From assembly GCF_014202975.1 (NCBI RefSeq), contig NZ_JACHHZ010000001.1:992001-1056000 (forward strand): a stretch of 64,000 bases of DNA, read 5' to 3'. The stretch is from Povalibacter uvarum (GTDB taxonomy: Bacteria; Pseudomonadota; Gammaproteobacteria; Steroidobacterales; Steroidobacteraceae). Position numbers and translations under genes: made by a program. Numbering within the stretch: position 1 is the first letter of the stretch; every line of letters begins with the position of its first letter. The notes beneath the pieces are model-generated. The model ran no database searches and was not told the origin of the DNA. It saw nothing but the letters and a program-made list of their open reading frames with translations. This document shows, piece after piece, positions 27,109 through 37,200 of this stretch.

Positions 27109-28050
27109 GTGTTCATTCATGCATCAGCCGAGTACGTGCCGGAGCGCGTCGTCGACAATGAGTATTTCAGCGCGCTGACAGGGCGGCCGACGACTTGGTT
27201 CGAGCAATTGACCGGCATCCGCCAGCGGCGCCGGGCTGCCCAGGGCGAGAACGCGAACACGATGGCGATCGCGGCGGTGGAGAATCTGGTGCGCCAGTCA
27301 CCGGACGTCCTCCAGGGCGTCGACCTGATCATCGGCGCGTCATATACGCCGTGGGACACGATCGGGACGATTGCTCACGTCGTCCAGAAGCATTTCCGTA
27401 TTCACAACGCTCGTGCGCTGTATCTCTCGACGGCCTGCTCATCGTTCATCGATGCGCTCGAAGTGGTCGCCGCGTACTTCCTGTCCGGTCGTGCTTCGAA
27501 GGCCATCGTCATCGCGGTCGAGCACAACAGCCTCTATTCGCGCGATAGCGACGACAAGTCGGGACATCTGTGGGGCGACGGCGCAGCCGCACTCGTCGTG
27601 ACGAAGGACCGAAGCGGGCAGGGCATCGAGATCGTGGACGTTCGCGCCGTCGGGCGTGGCGATCTCGGTCGGGGCCCGGAAGGCATCCAGATGGTCCCGC
27701 ACCAGGACGGCCTGGTGATGCTCTATGGCAAGGACATTTTCATGCATGCCTGCCGCGAAATGGTCGCGGCCGCGCAGAACATCCTGCAGGGCAACGGCCT
27801 CGACATCGATGCCGTGCAACTCGTGATTCCTCATCAGGCCAACAAGCGCATCATCGATTGCGTCACCGAACATCTGAAGATGCCGGCCGAACGTGTCGCG
27901 CTGACGATTCAGGAACTGGGCAACACAGGCTGCGCGAGCGTCGCGATCACGTATCACCGGAACTGGCAGAGGCTTGCCCGGGGACAGGTTGGAGTGATCG
28001 TGACGTTTGGCGGCGGCTATTCGGCGGGGGCGGCGTTGCTTCGGGGATGA
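27109..28050 (+). CDS. Stand-alone beta-ketoacyl synthase III-like condensing enzyme
   Basis: This 313-residue thiolase-fold protein has the full KAS III triad: Cys110 (STACSSF), His242 (IPHQANKR) and Asn272 (ELGNTGCAS). The fold also appears in GASYTPWDTIG and the C-terminal TFGGGYSAGAALLRG. It likely condenses an acyl-CoA with malonyl-ACP or acts as an acyl-transfer enzyme. It is not in a fab cluster but next to branched acyl-CoA genes, so a branched or unusual primer is possible. The start is a GTG at 27109; GGAG about 13 bases upstream is a loose ribosome-binding site. Confidence 0.82.
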   Translation: MFIHASAEYVPERVVDNEYFSALTGRPTTWFEQLTGIRQRRRAAQGENANTMAIAAVENLVRQSPDVLQGVDLIIGASYTPWDTIGTIAHVVQKHFRIHNARALYLSTACSSFIDALEVVAAYFLSGRASKAIVIAVEHNSLYSRDSDDKSGHLWGDGAAALVVTKDRSGQGIEIVDVRAVGRGDLGRGPEGIQMVPHQDGLVMLYGKDIFMHACREMVAAAQNILQGNGLDIDAVQLVIPHQANKRIIDCVTEHLKMPAERVALTIQELGNTGCASVAITYHRNWQRLARGQVGVIVTFGGGYSAGAALLRG

Positions 28051-28064
28051 AGAGCGAAGAGCTT

Positions 28065-28150
28065 AGAGTTTCACACGGAGTTCACGGAGATATGCGGAGA
28101 AGAAGCTTTCCTGCAACTCCGTGGCCTCCGTGAACTCCGTGTGAAACTCT
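28065..28150. terminator. Long inverted repeat between convergent genes
   Basis: A perfect 25-base arm (28065-28089, beginning AGAGTTTCACACGGAG) is repeated in inverted form at 28126-28150, with a 36-base loop. It lies between the convergent KAS III-like and Lrp genes. The stem is long enough to block both transcripts. The sequence resembles CTCCGTG-rich repeats found dispersed in many proteobacterial genomes, so it may be a mobile repeat reused as a terminator. Confidence 0.6.
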
Positions 28151-28157
28151 TCCCTCT

Positions 28158-28646
28158 TCACGCCTTAGTCAAAGGCAGCGCCGTAGTCTCCTTGATCGGC
28201 GCCAGCGCGATCGACGAGTTGACGACCTGGACGCCGGGAAAACGCGACAGGTAGTCGAGATAGAACGCCTCGTACGCCTTGATGTCGCGGGTGACGATCC
28301 GCAGCAGGAAGTCCGTTTCTCCCAGCATCGTGTAGCACTCGAGGATTTCGGGATGCTTGCGCACCGCCTGCTTGAATTTCTCGATCGCGTCACGTCCCTG
28401 GCTCGACAGCCGCACGGTCGCGAAGACCATCACCGTCAGACCGACCGCCTCCCGATCCAGCAAGGCGACCCGCTGGCGGATGATTCCTTCCTCTTCCAGT
28501 CGCGAGATGCGCCGCCACGCCGTGGTGGCGGTGAGGCCCACCTGCTCGGCGATTTCTGCTGCGGAGGCATTGCCGTTTTGCTGCAGGACGTCGAGGATTC
28601 GCAGGTCCATGGGGTCGAGGTCGCGTTGCGTCATCTGCTGCATCAT
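28158..28646 (-). CDS. bkdR: Lrp/AsnC-family regulator of the branched-chain 2-oxoacid dehydrogenase genes
   Basis: This 162-residue Lrp-type protein has an N-terminal helix-turn-helix (LDPMDLRILDVLQQNG, then AEIAEQVGLTATTAWRRISRLEEEGII) and a C-terminal RAM ligand-binding domain (GETDFLLRIVTRDIKAYEAF). It is divergent from the E1alpha/E1beta/E2 operon, the same arrangement as bkdR in Pseudomonas. The gene name is inferred from that arrangement. A branched-chain amino acid is the likely effector. A dyad starts 2 bp upstream of its start codon, suggesting autoregulation. Confidence 0.85.
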   Translation of the reverse strand: MMQQMTQRDLDPMDLRILDVLQQNGNASAAEIAEQVGLTATTAWRRISRLEEEGIIRQRVALLDREAVGLTVMVFATVRLSSQGRDAIEKFKQAVRKHPEILECYTMLGETDFLLRIVTRDIKAYEAFYLDYLSRFPGVQVVNSSIALAPIKETTALPLTKA

Positions 28647-28648
28647 TC

Positions 28649-28667
28649 ATTGCACGAATTGTGCGAT
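28649..28667. promoter_or_regulatory. Candidate Lrp-type operator
   Basis: ATTGCAC-GAATT-GTGCGAT is a 19-bp dyad with one mismatch. Its TTGCA...TGCGA ends resemble the YYG...CRR Lrp consensus. It starts 2 bp before the bkdR-like start codon, in the 166-bp space shared with the divergent E1alpha gene. Confidence 0.5.
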
Positions 28668-28812
28668 CCTGAAAGAAGTGTTTCAGAACCGGGGGTTCCG
28701 GAGCAAGTTTTGGCAATAAGTCCGCGCCCGGCCGGGCGTAACCTGCGCAGCGGCCAGAACGCCCGAGAACCCGGCCCAGAACCCGAATGACGATCGAAGG
28801 AGTTGTGCCTCC

Positions 28813-30051
28813 ATGCCCTCAGCTTCACGTCTGCATGTCCCGCATCCGCCCGCCCGTCCCGGCGAACAGGCGGACTTCAGTTACCTGAAGCTCGCGCCCG
28901 CGGGCAGCGTTGCCCGACCCGACACGCGCGCTCCGGCCGATCAGGTTGCACACCTCGCGACGACGCTCGTCCGCGTGCTCGACGAGAATCACCGGGCCGT
29001 GGGTCCCTGGGATCCGCATCTCGAGCCCACTGAACTTCAAATCGGTCTGCGTCACATGATGACGACGCGCGCGCTCGACGATCGGATGCAGAAGGCACAG
29101 CGTCAGGGAAAGGTCTCTTTCTATATCCGCTCCATGGGCGAAGAGGCCGTATCGGTTGCAGCGGCGATGGCGCTGCGGCCCGGCGACATGCTCTTTCCGT
29201 CGTACCGCCAGCAGGGTCTGCACATTGCACGCGGCCGCAACGTGATGGACCTGATGTGCCAGTGCCTGTCGAATTCGAAGGACATGTGCAAAGGCCGGCA
29301 GATGCCGATCATGTATCACTGGGGCGGCGGCAACATCTTCTCCGTTTCCGGAAATCTCACGACGCAAGTGCCGCAGGCCGTTGGCTGGGCGATGGCCGCG
29401 GCGATCAAGGGCGAAGACCACATCGCTGCGACCTGGACGGGCGAGGGCGCGACTGCCGAAGCCGATTTCCATCACGCAATGACTTTTGCCGCGGTCTACC
29501 GGGCACCGGTGATCATCAACGTCGTCAACAATCAGTGGGCGATCTCGACTTTCCAGGGATTCGCAGGCGGTGAGCAGCAGACATTCGCAGCTCGCGGACC
29601 GGGCTACGGCATTCCTGGCGTACGTGTCGATGGCAACGACTACCTTGCTGTCAACGCCGTTACGCAGTGGGCTGCCGAGCGAGCGCGCACAGGCGCCGGT
29701 GCAACACTGATCGAGCACGTGACCTACCGCGCCGGCCCGCACTCGACCAGCGACGATCCCTCTCGCTATCGCCCGAAGGACGAATTCAAGTCGTTCCCGC
29801 TCGGCGACCCGATCGAAAGACTCAAGCATCACCTGATCGCGCTCGGTGCGTGGTCGGAGGAGCAGCACCGGGCTCTCGAGCAGGAACTCGAAGCCCTCGT
29901 GTCGGAGCAGTGGAAGGAGTCAGTGTCCTACGGAACGATGACGGAAGGCCCGTCACTCGACCCGGACACACTCTTCGACGACGTGTTCAAGGAAGTCCCG
30001 GACCATCTCGAGCGCCAGCGCGAAGAAATGCGCAAGTTGCGCGGCGCCTAA
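28813..30051 (+). CDS. bkdA1: Branched-chain 2-oxoacid dehydrogenase E1 alpha
   Basis: This 412-residue subunit forms the alpha2beta2 E1 with the next gene product. E1 decarboxylates branched-chain 2-oxoacids from Val, Leu and Ile and transfers the acyl group to lipoyl-E2. The thiamine diphosphate motif begins GEGATAEADFHHA and ends VVNNQW; YRAGPHSTSDDPSRY is the conserved loop that carries the phosphorylation sites in mitochondrial homologues. The ATG at 28813 has AAGGAG about 10 bases upstream. It is the first gene of bkdA1-bkdA2-bkdB, divergent from an Lrp regulator. Confidence 0.93.
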   Translation: MPSASRLHVPHPPARPGEQADFSYLKLAPAGSVARPDTRAPADQVAHLATTLVRVLDENHRAVGPWDPHLEPTELQIGLRHMMTTRALDDRMQKAQRQGKVSFYIRSMGEEAVSVAAAMALRPGDMLFPSYRQQGLHIARGRNVMDLMCQCLSNSKDMCKGRQMPIMYHWGGGNIFSVSGNLTTQVPQAVGWAMAAAIKGEDHIAATWTGEGATAEADFHHAMTFAAVYRAPVIINVVNNQWAISTFQGFAGGEQQTFAARGPGYGIPGVRVDGNDYLAVNAVTQWAAERARTGAGATLIEHVTYRAGPHSTSDDPSRYRPKDEFKSFPLGDPIERLKHHLIALGAWSEEQHRALEQELEALVSEQWKESVSYGTMTEGPSLDPDTLFDDVFKEVPDHLERQREEMRKLRGA

Positions 30052-30064
30052 TCCGCGCTCTGGC

Positions 30065-30092
30065 TGACCGCTAACCGCCAACCGCTAACCGC
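30065..30092 (+). repeat. Heptamer array (single arm)
   Basis: Four tandem heptamers (TGACCGC, TAACCGC, CAACCGC, TAACCGC) lie in the 54-bp gap between E1alpha and E1beta. It is the short form of the element family seen at 46778, 49933 and 55929, without the inverted second array. Confidence 0.7.
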
Positions 30093-30105
30093 TTCGGGAT
30101 CGACA

Positions 30106-31122
30106 ATGCCTCAAATGAACATGGTGCAGGCCCTGAACTCGGCCATGGATGTGATGCTGGGCCGGGACAACTCCGTGGTCGTGATGGGCCAGGACGTCGG
30201 CTACTTCGGCGGTGTTTTCCGCGTCACCGATGGTTTGCAACGCAAGTACGGTGAGCATCGCGTGATCGACATGCCCATCGCGGAGGGCGGCATCATCGCC
30301 ACGGCGATCGGCATGGGTGTGAATGGATTGCGGCCGGTGTCCGAGATCCAGTTCGCCGACTACATCTATCCCGCGTTCGACCAGGTGGCGAGTGAGCTCG
30401 CCCGACTGCGCTACCGCACGGCCGGTGACTACTTCGCGCCGGTGACCGTGCGCGTTCCCGCGGGCGGTGGCATTCGCGGCGGCCAGACCCATTCGCAGAG
30501 CCCGGAGGCGCTGTTCGCGCACATCTGCGGTATCAAGGTCGTGATGCCGTCGAACCCGTACGACGCGAAAGGCCTGCTGATTTCGTCGATCGAAGACGAT
30601 GATCCCGTGATTTTCTTCGAGCCGAAGCGCCTCTACAACGGCCCGTTCGACGGCGATCCGAACAAGCCGGCGATTCCGTGGAGCACGCATCCCAAAGGCG
30701 AAGTGCCGGACGGTCACTACAAGGTGCCGATCGGCCAGGCGGAAATCGTGCGCCCAGGTGCGGAAGTGACGGTGATCACATACGGCACGCTCGTGCATGT
30801 CGCCGAAGCGGCGGCGAAGGCAAGTGGTATCGATGCGGAAATCATCGACCTGCGCTCGATCGTCCCGCTCGATGTCGAAACCATCGCGACGTCGGTGAAG
30901 AAGACAGGCCGTTGCGTGATCGTTCACGAAGCAACGCGCTTCAGCGGCTTCGGCGCTGAACTCGCTGCGACCCTCCAGGAAGAATGCTTCTGGCACCTTG
31001 AAGCGCCGATCGAACGCGTCACCGGCTGGGATACGCCGTATCCTCACGCTTTCGAGTGGGAGTATTTCCCCGGGCAGGCGCGCATCATCGCGGCGCTGAA
31101 GAAAGTGAAGGCGGGCGTATGA
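30106..31122 (+). CDS. bkdA2: Branched-chain 2-oxoacid dehydrogenase E1 beta
   Basis: This 338-residue partner of the E1 alpha subunit contributes to the thiamine diphosphate site. Conserved segments are VMGQDVGYFGGVFRVTDGL, PIAEGGIIATAIGMG, GGGIRGGQTHSQSPEALFAH, FFEPKRLYN and the C-terminal LRSIVPLDVETIATSVKKTGR. Length is normal. The TGA stop overlaps the ATG of the E2 gene (ATGA), so translation is coupled. Confidence 0.94.
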   Translation: MPQMNMVQALNSAMDVMLGRDNSVVVMGQDVGYFGGVFRVTDGLQRKYGEHRVIDMPIAEGGIIATAIGMGVNGLRPVSEIQFADYIYPAFDQVASELARLRYRTAGDYFAPVTVRVPAGGGIRGGQTHSQSPEALFAHICGIKVVMPSNPYDAKGLLISSIEDDDPVIFFEPKRLYNGPFDGDPNKPAIPWSTHPKGEVPDGHYKVPIGQAEIVRPGAEVTVITYGTLVHVAEAAAKASGIDAEIIDLRSIVPLDVETIATSVKKTGRCVIVHEATRFSGFGAELAATLQEECFWHLEAPIERVTGWDTPYPHAFEWEYFPGQARIIAALKKVKAGV

Positions 31123-32342
31123 GCCGTTATACCTTCAAGATGCCGGATCTCGGCGAAGGCACTGTCGCGGCCGAGCTCGTGGCCGTTCACATCAAGCCGG
31201 GCGATGTCGTCAAGGAAGAGCAGATCATCCTCGACGTGATGACCGAGAAGGCGACTGTCGAAGTGCCGGCGCCGGTTTCCGGTCGTGTGATCTCGATCGC
31301 TGGTGCTCCCGGCGACAGCATCCCGGTAGGTGCCGAGCTCATCGTGTTCGAAACCGATGCGTCCGTGAAGGAAGAGGCGGCACCCGTCGCTGCGGCAGCG
31401 CCGGTGGCAGCCGAGAAGAAGGCCGTTGCAACGAAGCGCGAAGCAGAGCCAGCCAAACCCGCAGGTCGCGTAATGGCTTCGCCGGCAACGCGTCGGCGCG
31501 CCCACGAAGCCGGCGTCGAACTGAGTCAGGTCGAAGGATCGGGCCCTGGCGGACGCATCCTGAAGGACGACTTCGAGCGCTTCGTCGAGCAGCGTACAGC
31601 GAAAGCACAGCCGGCCAGGCCGAGTGCCGCGCCGACTGGTGCGGACGTCGAAGAGGTGCCGGTCATCGGTATCCGGCGCGTCATCGCGCAGCGCATGACC
31701 CAAACGGTGCAGACGATTCCGCATTTCTCGTACGTCGAGGAGATCGACGTCACCGAGCTCGAGGCGTTGCGGATGCATTTGAACTCGAAGCTGCCGAAGG
31801 GTGCGGCTTCCTATACCTACCTGCCGTTCCTTGCGCTGGCACTCGCCCGAGTCCTGCCACAGTTCCCGCAATGCAACGTGCGCTACGACGCCGAGCGGAA
31901 TGTGCTGCAGCGGTATCGCCCGTTGCACCTGGGAATCGCAACCCAGACGCCGGATGGCCTCAAGGTGCCTGTCGTGCGCAACGTCGAGCAGAAGACGCTC
32001 GCCGAAGTGGCGCAGGAAATCCGTCGTGTCAGCGAAGCCGCACGCAACAACAAGGCCACGCGGGATGAGTTGTCAGGCTCGACGCTGACTCTTACCAGCC
32101 TCGGCAAGCTCGGCGGCATCGCGTCGACGCCGATCATCAACGCGCCGGAGGTGTCGATCATCGGCATCAACAAGGCCATCGAGCGGCCGGTCGTGCTGCG
32201 GGGCGCCATTACCGTCCGCCGCATGATGAACATTTCGAGCTCGTTCGATCATCGCTTCGTCGATGGTCATGACGCCGCATCGCTGGTCCAGGCCACCAAG
32301 GAATGCCTGGAGCATCCGGCGACGATCTTCGCGACGTTGTAA
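31119..32342 (+). CDS. bkdB: Branched-chain 2-oxoacid dehydrogenase E2 (dihydrolipoyl acyltransferase)
   Basis: This 407-residue core enzyme accepts the acyl group from E1 and transfers it to CoA. It has one lipoyl domain (DVMTEKATVEVPAP, lipoyl Lys44), an Ala/Pro/Lys-rich linker, an E3-binding domain (MASPATRRRAHEAGVELSQV, about 115-150) and the catalytic domain with SFDHRFVDG (His378, Asp382). The ATG at 31119 overlaps the E1beta stop by 4 bp. No lipoamide dehydrogenase (E3) gene follows, so the complex probably borrows E3 from elsewhere in the genome. Confidence 0.94.
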   Translation: MSRYTFKMPDLGEGTVAAELVAVHIKPGDVVKEEQIILDVMTEKATVEVPAPVSGRVISIAGAPGDSIPVGAELIVFETDASVKEEAAPVAAAAPVAAEKKAVATKREAEPAKPAGRVMASPATRRRAHEAGVELSQVEGSGPGGRILKDDFERFVEQRTAKAQPARPSAAPTGADVEEVPVIGIRRVIAQRMTQTVQTIPHFSYVEEIDVTELEALRMHLNSKLPKGAASYTYLPFLALALARVLPQFPQCNVRYDAERNVLQRYRPLHLGIATQTPDGLKVPVVRNVEQKTLAEVAQEIRRVSEAARNNKATRDELSGSTLTLTSLGKLGGIASTPIINAPEVSIIGINKAIERPVVLRGAITVRRMMNISSSFDHRFVDGHDAASLVQATKECLEHPATIFATL

Positions 32343-32353
32343 TCCGTATCCCC

Positions 32354-32419
32354 GTCACTCCCGCGAACGCGGGAGTCCATCCCGCATCCAGCATGGATTC
32401 CCGCTTTCGCGGGAATGAC
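32354..32419. repeat. REP-like palindromic repeat pair
   Basis: GTCACTCCCGCGAACGCGGG faces GATTCCCGCTTTCGCGGGAATGAC as its inverted partner. It follows the E2 stop by 11 bp. The rest of the 345-bp gap to the next gene (32420-32687) shows no further feature I can support, although it is open in the frame of the downstream gene. Confidence 0.85.
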
Positions 32420-32687
32420 GAGGCTTCCCTTCCGTACGATGGCCTGCCCCCCGCCATCGTCGTATTCATGGCAGGGTGACTGGCCTCACGTTCTTTCGCG
32501 ATCAGCACGGACCGCGAGGCGGCCACGCAGTCGATTCGCACGCTGCTTCGAACAACGATCAAGCCCGCAGAGCGTCGTGCTCTCGTACCAGGGCCGGTAC
32601 GTGCGACATGCCGCCGCGCTGACACAGATTCTTGCCGAAGCGGCGCACGGATCGCGGCCGGATATGGACTACGAGGCAGGCGATTTC

Positions 32688-34253
32688 ATGCGAAGCACAC
32701 ACCTTGGCGCTCGATCGGCTGGCTGCAAGCGCAGCTCTCCCCACCTCGCACTCGCCGTAGCGCGCACGGCGTCGTGGAAGTCGCTGGCGTGGCAGTTGCC
32801 TGCCATCGCTGCGCTTCTCGCGTTCGGGCACGAGACACGGGCGCAGACAGCGCCTGTCGACGGAAGCCTCGTCGAGATCTCGGAAATCGCCGGCTACAAC
32901 GCTCTCGAGCGCGCTGCCGCCCGGGCGAACCAGGCGTCTTACAACCGACTTGCAGGCGTGTGCGGCAACGGCGTCGGTGAAGGGTGTACGGCAGGCGATC
33001 TGGTCGTCTTCGAGGAAACCCGGGAACTGGTCGAGACCGCGAACGAGCTGCTCGGCTCCGGCTCGACCCGTTACAGCCTTGGCCTCGACACACAGGGCCT
33101 GGGTTTCGCGCTGCGATGGACCGCGGCGGAAGAAATGGCGGGGCAGGGATCCGCTACGACGAGGTTCGCGGCGAGTCAGTTGTCCGCGCTTGCGACGCGG
33201 CTGTCCGTGCTGCGATGGGGTGTCTCCGGACTGCGCACGGTCAACAACGAATCGAGCGACGCGACCGACATCCGTCTCGCGGGTCTGAATCGTCCGACGC
33301 AGGGCGGCGCGAGCGCCGATGTACCGGACGACTTTCCGCGCTGGGGTTCGTTCGTCGACGGCAGCTTCGGTTATGGCTCGAAGGACCCGACGGATCTCGA
33401 AGACGCTTTCGATTTCGACGGCAGCGAGGTCACCATAGGCGTCGACTATCGGTTCACGCCATGGCTCGTCGCAGGTGTCATGGTCGGTTATTCGACCAAG
33501 GAGATCGACTTCGACTCCTCGCTGAGTATCGTCGATGGCGGCATCAAGTCGGACGGCTTCAGTGGCCTGTTGTTCGGCATGCTGGAGGGTGAAAGGAGCT
33601 ACCTGTCGGCGTCAGTCGGCATGCAGAGTCTCGCGCACGACACGACACGCCGCATCACGTACCCCTCTTTGAATCCGACCGTCGCTTCCGCTGACAGCAC
33701 GGCCCGCAGCAGCGCGGACAGCTCCGCGATTCTCGCCACCCTCAATGCCGGCTATTCGTTCCGGTTTGGCGCCTTCTCAGTCGATCCGGTCGTGGACGTC
33801 GTCTACTCCGATACGACCATCGACGGCTTCACTGAAACGTCCACCAGCAACATCAACCCGGGCACCGGCAACGACCCGTTCAACCTGCAGGTCGGCGAGC
33901 AGTCGATCGAATCCTTCGACGTCGCGCCGTCGCTCAAGATGCAGTACGTGTTCACCCCCAGTTTCGGCGTGCTGATTCCGTATCTCGTCGGTCGCTACCA
34001 CTTCGAGCTGTCGGACGATGCTCGCGTGATCTCAGCGCGGTACGCCGATGCTCTTGGGCAGCTCTTTGCCGTGGAGGGGACGGATTTCGCCGTGAGTACC
34101 GACGTTCCGGACGACGAGTACTACACGCTGGCCGGCGGATTCAGTTTCGTGCTGCCGCACGGTTTCAACGGTTTCGTGCAGTACCTCGAGGTCTTCGACT
34201 ACGAGGCTTACTCGGATTCAGTGATCACAGCCGGCTTCCGATTCGAATTCTAA
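32688..34253 (+). CDS. Outer-membrane beta-barrel protein, autotransporter-domain type
   Basis: This protein of about 521 residues has a long signal region (hydrophobic AWQLPAIAALLAFG, cleavage near TRAQ) and about 170 residues before the barrel with paired cysteines (CGNGVGEGC). A C-terminal autotransporter-like barrel of about 300 residues follows, with alternating aromatic strands such as WLVAGVMVGYST, ATLNAGYSFRFGAFSVDPVVDVVY and the final VITAGFRFEF. The terminal Phe is the BAM recognition signal. There is no large passenger domain, so it looks more like a pore or scaffold. The start is uncertain: the ATGs at 32664 and 32688 and the open frame from 32415 all remain possible. The haem lipoprotein gene starts 15 bp after it. 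Confidence 0.75.
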   Translation: MRSTHLGARSAGCKRSSPHLALAVARTASWKSLAWQLPAIAALLAFGHETRAQTAPVDGSLVEISEIAGYNALERAAARANQASYNRLAGVCGNGVGEGCTAGDLVVFEETRELVETANELLGSGSTRYSLGLDTQGLGFALRWTAAEEMAGQGSATTRFAASQLSALATRLSVLRWGVSGLRTVNNESSDATDIRLAGLNRPTQGGASADVPDDFPRWGSFVDGSFGYGSKDPTDLEDAFDFDGSEVTIGVDYRFTPWLVAGVMVGYSTKEIDFDSSLSIVDGGIKSDGFSGLLFGMLEGERSYLSASVGMQSLAHDTTRRITYPSLNPTVASADSTARSSADSSAILATLNAGYSFRFGAFSVDPVVDVVYSDTTIDGFTETSTSNINPGTGNDPFNLQVGEQSIESFDVAPSLKMQYVFTPSFGVLIPYLVGRYHFELSDDARVISARYADALGQLFAVEGTDFAVSTDVPDDEYYTLAGGFSFVLPHGFNGFVQYLEVFDYEAYSDSVITAGFRFEF

Positions 34254-34268
34254 GCGCGGGAGACACGC

Positions 34269-37200
34269 ATGAGCCTCAGGATCTGCAGGGCAACGACAGT
34301 GTGCTTGGCAGCATGGCTCGCTGCCTGCAGCGGACTGAGCGACGTCGGCAACCAGGAAAAAGACGACGCGCCGCCGATCGCCGATGCGGTGGTGCTCAAC
34401 CAGCCGTACAGCAAGGATGCTGCGGGAAAGGTAACGACACGAGTGCGTTCAGGCGCCGAGGTCTTCCTGAGCGGCAACGACAGCGACGGTGTCGTCGTGC
34501 CGGTGCTGAAACTCGAATGGACGCTGGTGACGACGGGCGCCGTCGCCAACCAGGTGCAACTCGTCGATCGCAACAGTACGACCGTCAGTTTCAAAGCGCC
34601 TCAGGTGACAGCCGACACGACGCTGCAGTTTCGCTTGACGGTGACCGACTCGAACGGTGCCACGGATCAGGCCGATGTCGATGTCACCGTCGTCGCCGTA
34701 GCCGATCCGGACCGGTTCCTCACGCATCTGCAGGCACCGCAGAAGTTCACGCTCGTAGCTGTTGCCGACAGCACGACGGCACTGACCGCTGATGTTCCCT
34801 TCGACATCCGCATGCAGCGGACCATCTCCTACATTGATCTGCGTGGCCTGCAGAGAACCGCGACGCCGCCAGCGGAAACTCTGCGCGGGACGTGGCTCGC
34901 CACAGAGGGCGCTGGCGCGAGCTGTGATGACTATCAGAACCCCCGGTTCTCGGTGGAACTGCCGAAGCTCGACGTAAATGCGATCTCCGCAGCGGTGAGA
35001 GCTGATCGCAATCGCACCGCCAGCGAACTGCCGGACCTGTCGAGAATCGACAGCGCCACAACCGAAGTGAGTCTCTCGATCACGCAAACTGGCGCGGCGC
35101 TGCCGGCGGGCCGGCAAGCGCTGCTCTGTATCCGCGACGCTTCCGGCAACTTGCTGCCCGACACCGCACAGCAATCCCTGACTGGAAAGCCGCCGATGAC
35201 AGGCAGCTTCCTGAGTTCTGTCGCCGTCAATGCGGATCGGCTGATGGGTGATCTGACAGGACCGGCTGGCCGCACGATCGATACGCGCGACTCTGCTCAG
35301 AAGTACTACGACACGATCGACGATCCTGTTGCTGCCCAGCGCAAGCGCAGCTTCCTCGGCTGGCTGAAAGAGAACGGCTTCATCGGCGCCGATGCGACAT
35401 CGCTGCAATGGTCGCAAGTCGAAGCCGGATCGACGGCGCATGCGGTGTACGTGAACAACTTCGATCTCGGCTTCGGTCGCGACATGTACGCGCGCAGATT
35501 CGATTGCGTGAATCCGCGAAGCACGACGGGCGAGTGCGTGGCGTCCGTCGTCGTGAACTACAGCAGCATGGAGAATGCCGCGAAGAAGCTGGATCCGATT
35601 CTTGCCGTCGCAATGGAATACACGGTGACGCCGTACAGCCAGGGCAAGAAGGTCGTCAAGTTCTACACCTACGCCCCGAACGAGACCAGCGGCGACTTCG
35701 ATCAGATTCACAGCGTCGACCTCGATGGCCGCGGCGAGAAGTTCATGCCCGGCGCCTGCACGATCTGCCACGGCGGCACGCCGCAAGGGATCGATGCGCA
35801 GAACCCTGATCTCTACGCGGCGGGCGGCGATGTGAACTCGTCGTTCCTTCCCTGGGACCTGGACTCGTTCCTGTACTCGGATTCGCAAGCGGCAGCCTGG
35901 GTGCCGGACCCGACAGATGCCACCGAGAACTCCTTGCATTCGCGGTACAAGCGCACCCCGCAGGAGTCGCAGTTCCGTGAGTTGAACCGGCTCGCATATC
36001 AAACCTACGTGGACGATCCGGCGCGTCCGGGTCGCCATGATCTGGCGCGGGATCTCGTCGAAACCTGGTATGGCGACGCCGTCGATGGACCGACATTCCA
36101 GAATCGTGTGCCGGCGGAATGGAGCGCTGACGCGGCCGCTCAGAACATCTACCGAACCGTGTTTGCGCAGCATTGCCGTATGTGTCACGTCGCACACGTG
36201 CCGAACGTGAGTACCCAGACGGGCGAATACCAGCCGTATGTCGGCTGCAACGCGACGCCGCGCATCACTCAGTACGGCAGCAACTCTCCAGGGCAGATCG
36301 CGTTCGGTTGTTACGATCAGTTCGTCGCCGCGGGGAATCTGATCTCCGTGCTGCAGAGAGGCGTCATGCCGAACGCGCGGCTCACGATGGATCGTTACTG
36401 GGTCAGCGGCTCCGGTGACAGTCCCGCCAAAGTTCTCGCTACGCACCTGCAGTCGGTCACGGGACGCACGGACCTTCTCAATAACGCTGGAAACCCGGTG
36501 CCACCCGGGCGACCCGTGCTCGACGTCGAGATCAACGACAATCAGTACGAGAACACACCGATCGAGGTTGCCCGGAACGCGCCGGTCCAGATAGATGGCG
36601 CCGACAGCCAACTCGCTGCGACTTACGCCTGGGATCTGTGCCTGCTGCGCGAGGGAGCAACTGATTGCTCAGCGCTGCCGCTTGTTGGCGGCAGCACATC
36701 GCAGCCGTCATTCACGCCGCGTGCGGCAGGTGACTATCGGCTGACGCTGACGGCCACGAGCACGCTCGGTGCGACGGCAACTCAGACCTATACGGCCCGT
36801 GTACTCAACCGGCTGCCAAACATCGCGAGCTGCCCGACGGAACAGGGCGCAGCGAACAACGTCCAGCAGCCGATTTCTCTCGCTACCTGCATTCAGGACG
36901 GCGACGGCGTGAGCACTGTTCAGATCCAGAACCCGACGACGATGCAGTGGGTGAGCAGCATCACCAACACGGCGTATCAGGCGGCGGTGTCGGGCAAAGT
37001 AATCAACTTCACTCACGCGCTTACCGCGATTGCTCCCGCGGCGCTCAACTATCGAGTCTGCGACGAGGATCCCGCCGACTGCGCGACAGGCCTGATCACT
37101 GTGAACATTGACAGCACGCTCGCAACGACGGGTGACCAGTTCGATGCATGCATCTCGAACGACATCGATGACGATTGCAACGTGTTGCCGCTGACGATTG

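Noticed and set aside
34449-36611. Minus-strand open frame of 720 codons inside the haem lipoprotein gene
   Set aside because: Arg/His-rich translation without motifs; the plus strand has a lipobox, haem sites and Ig-like domains.
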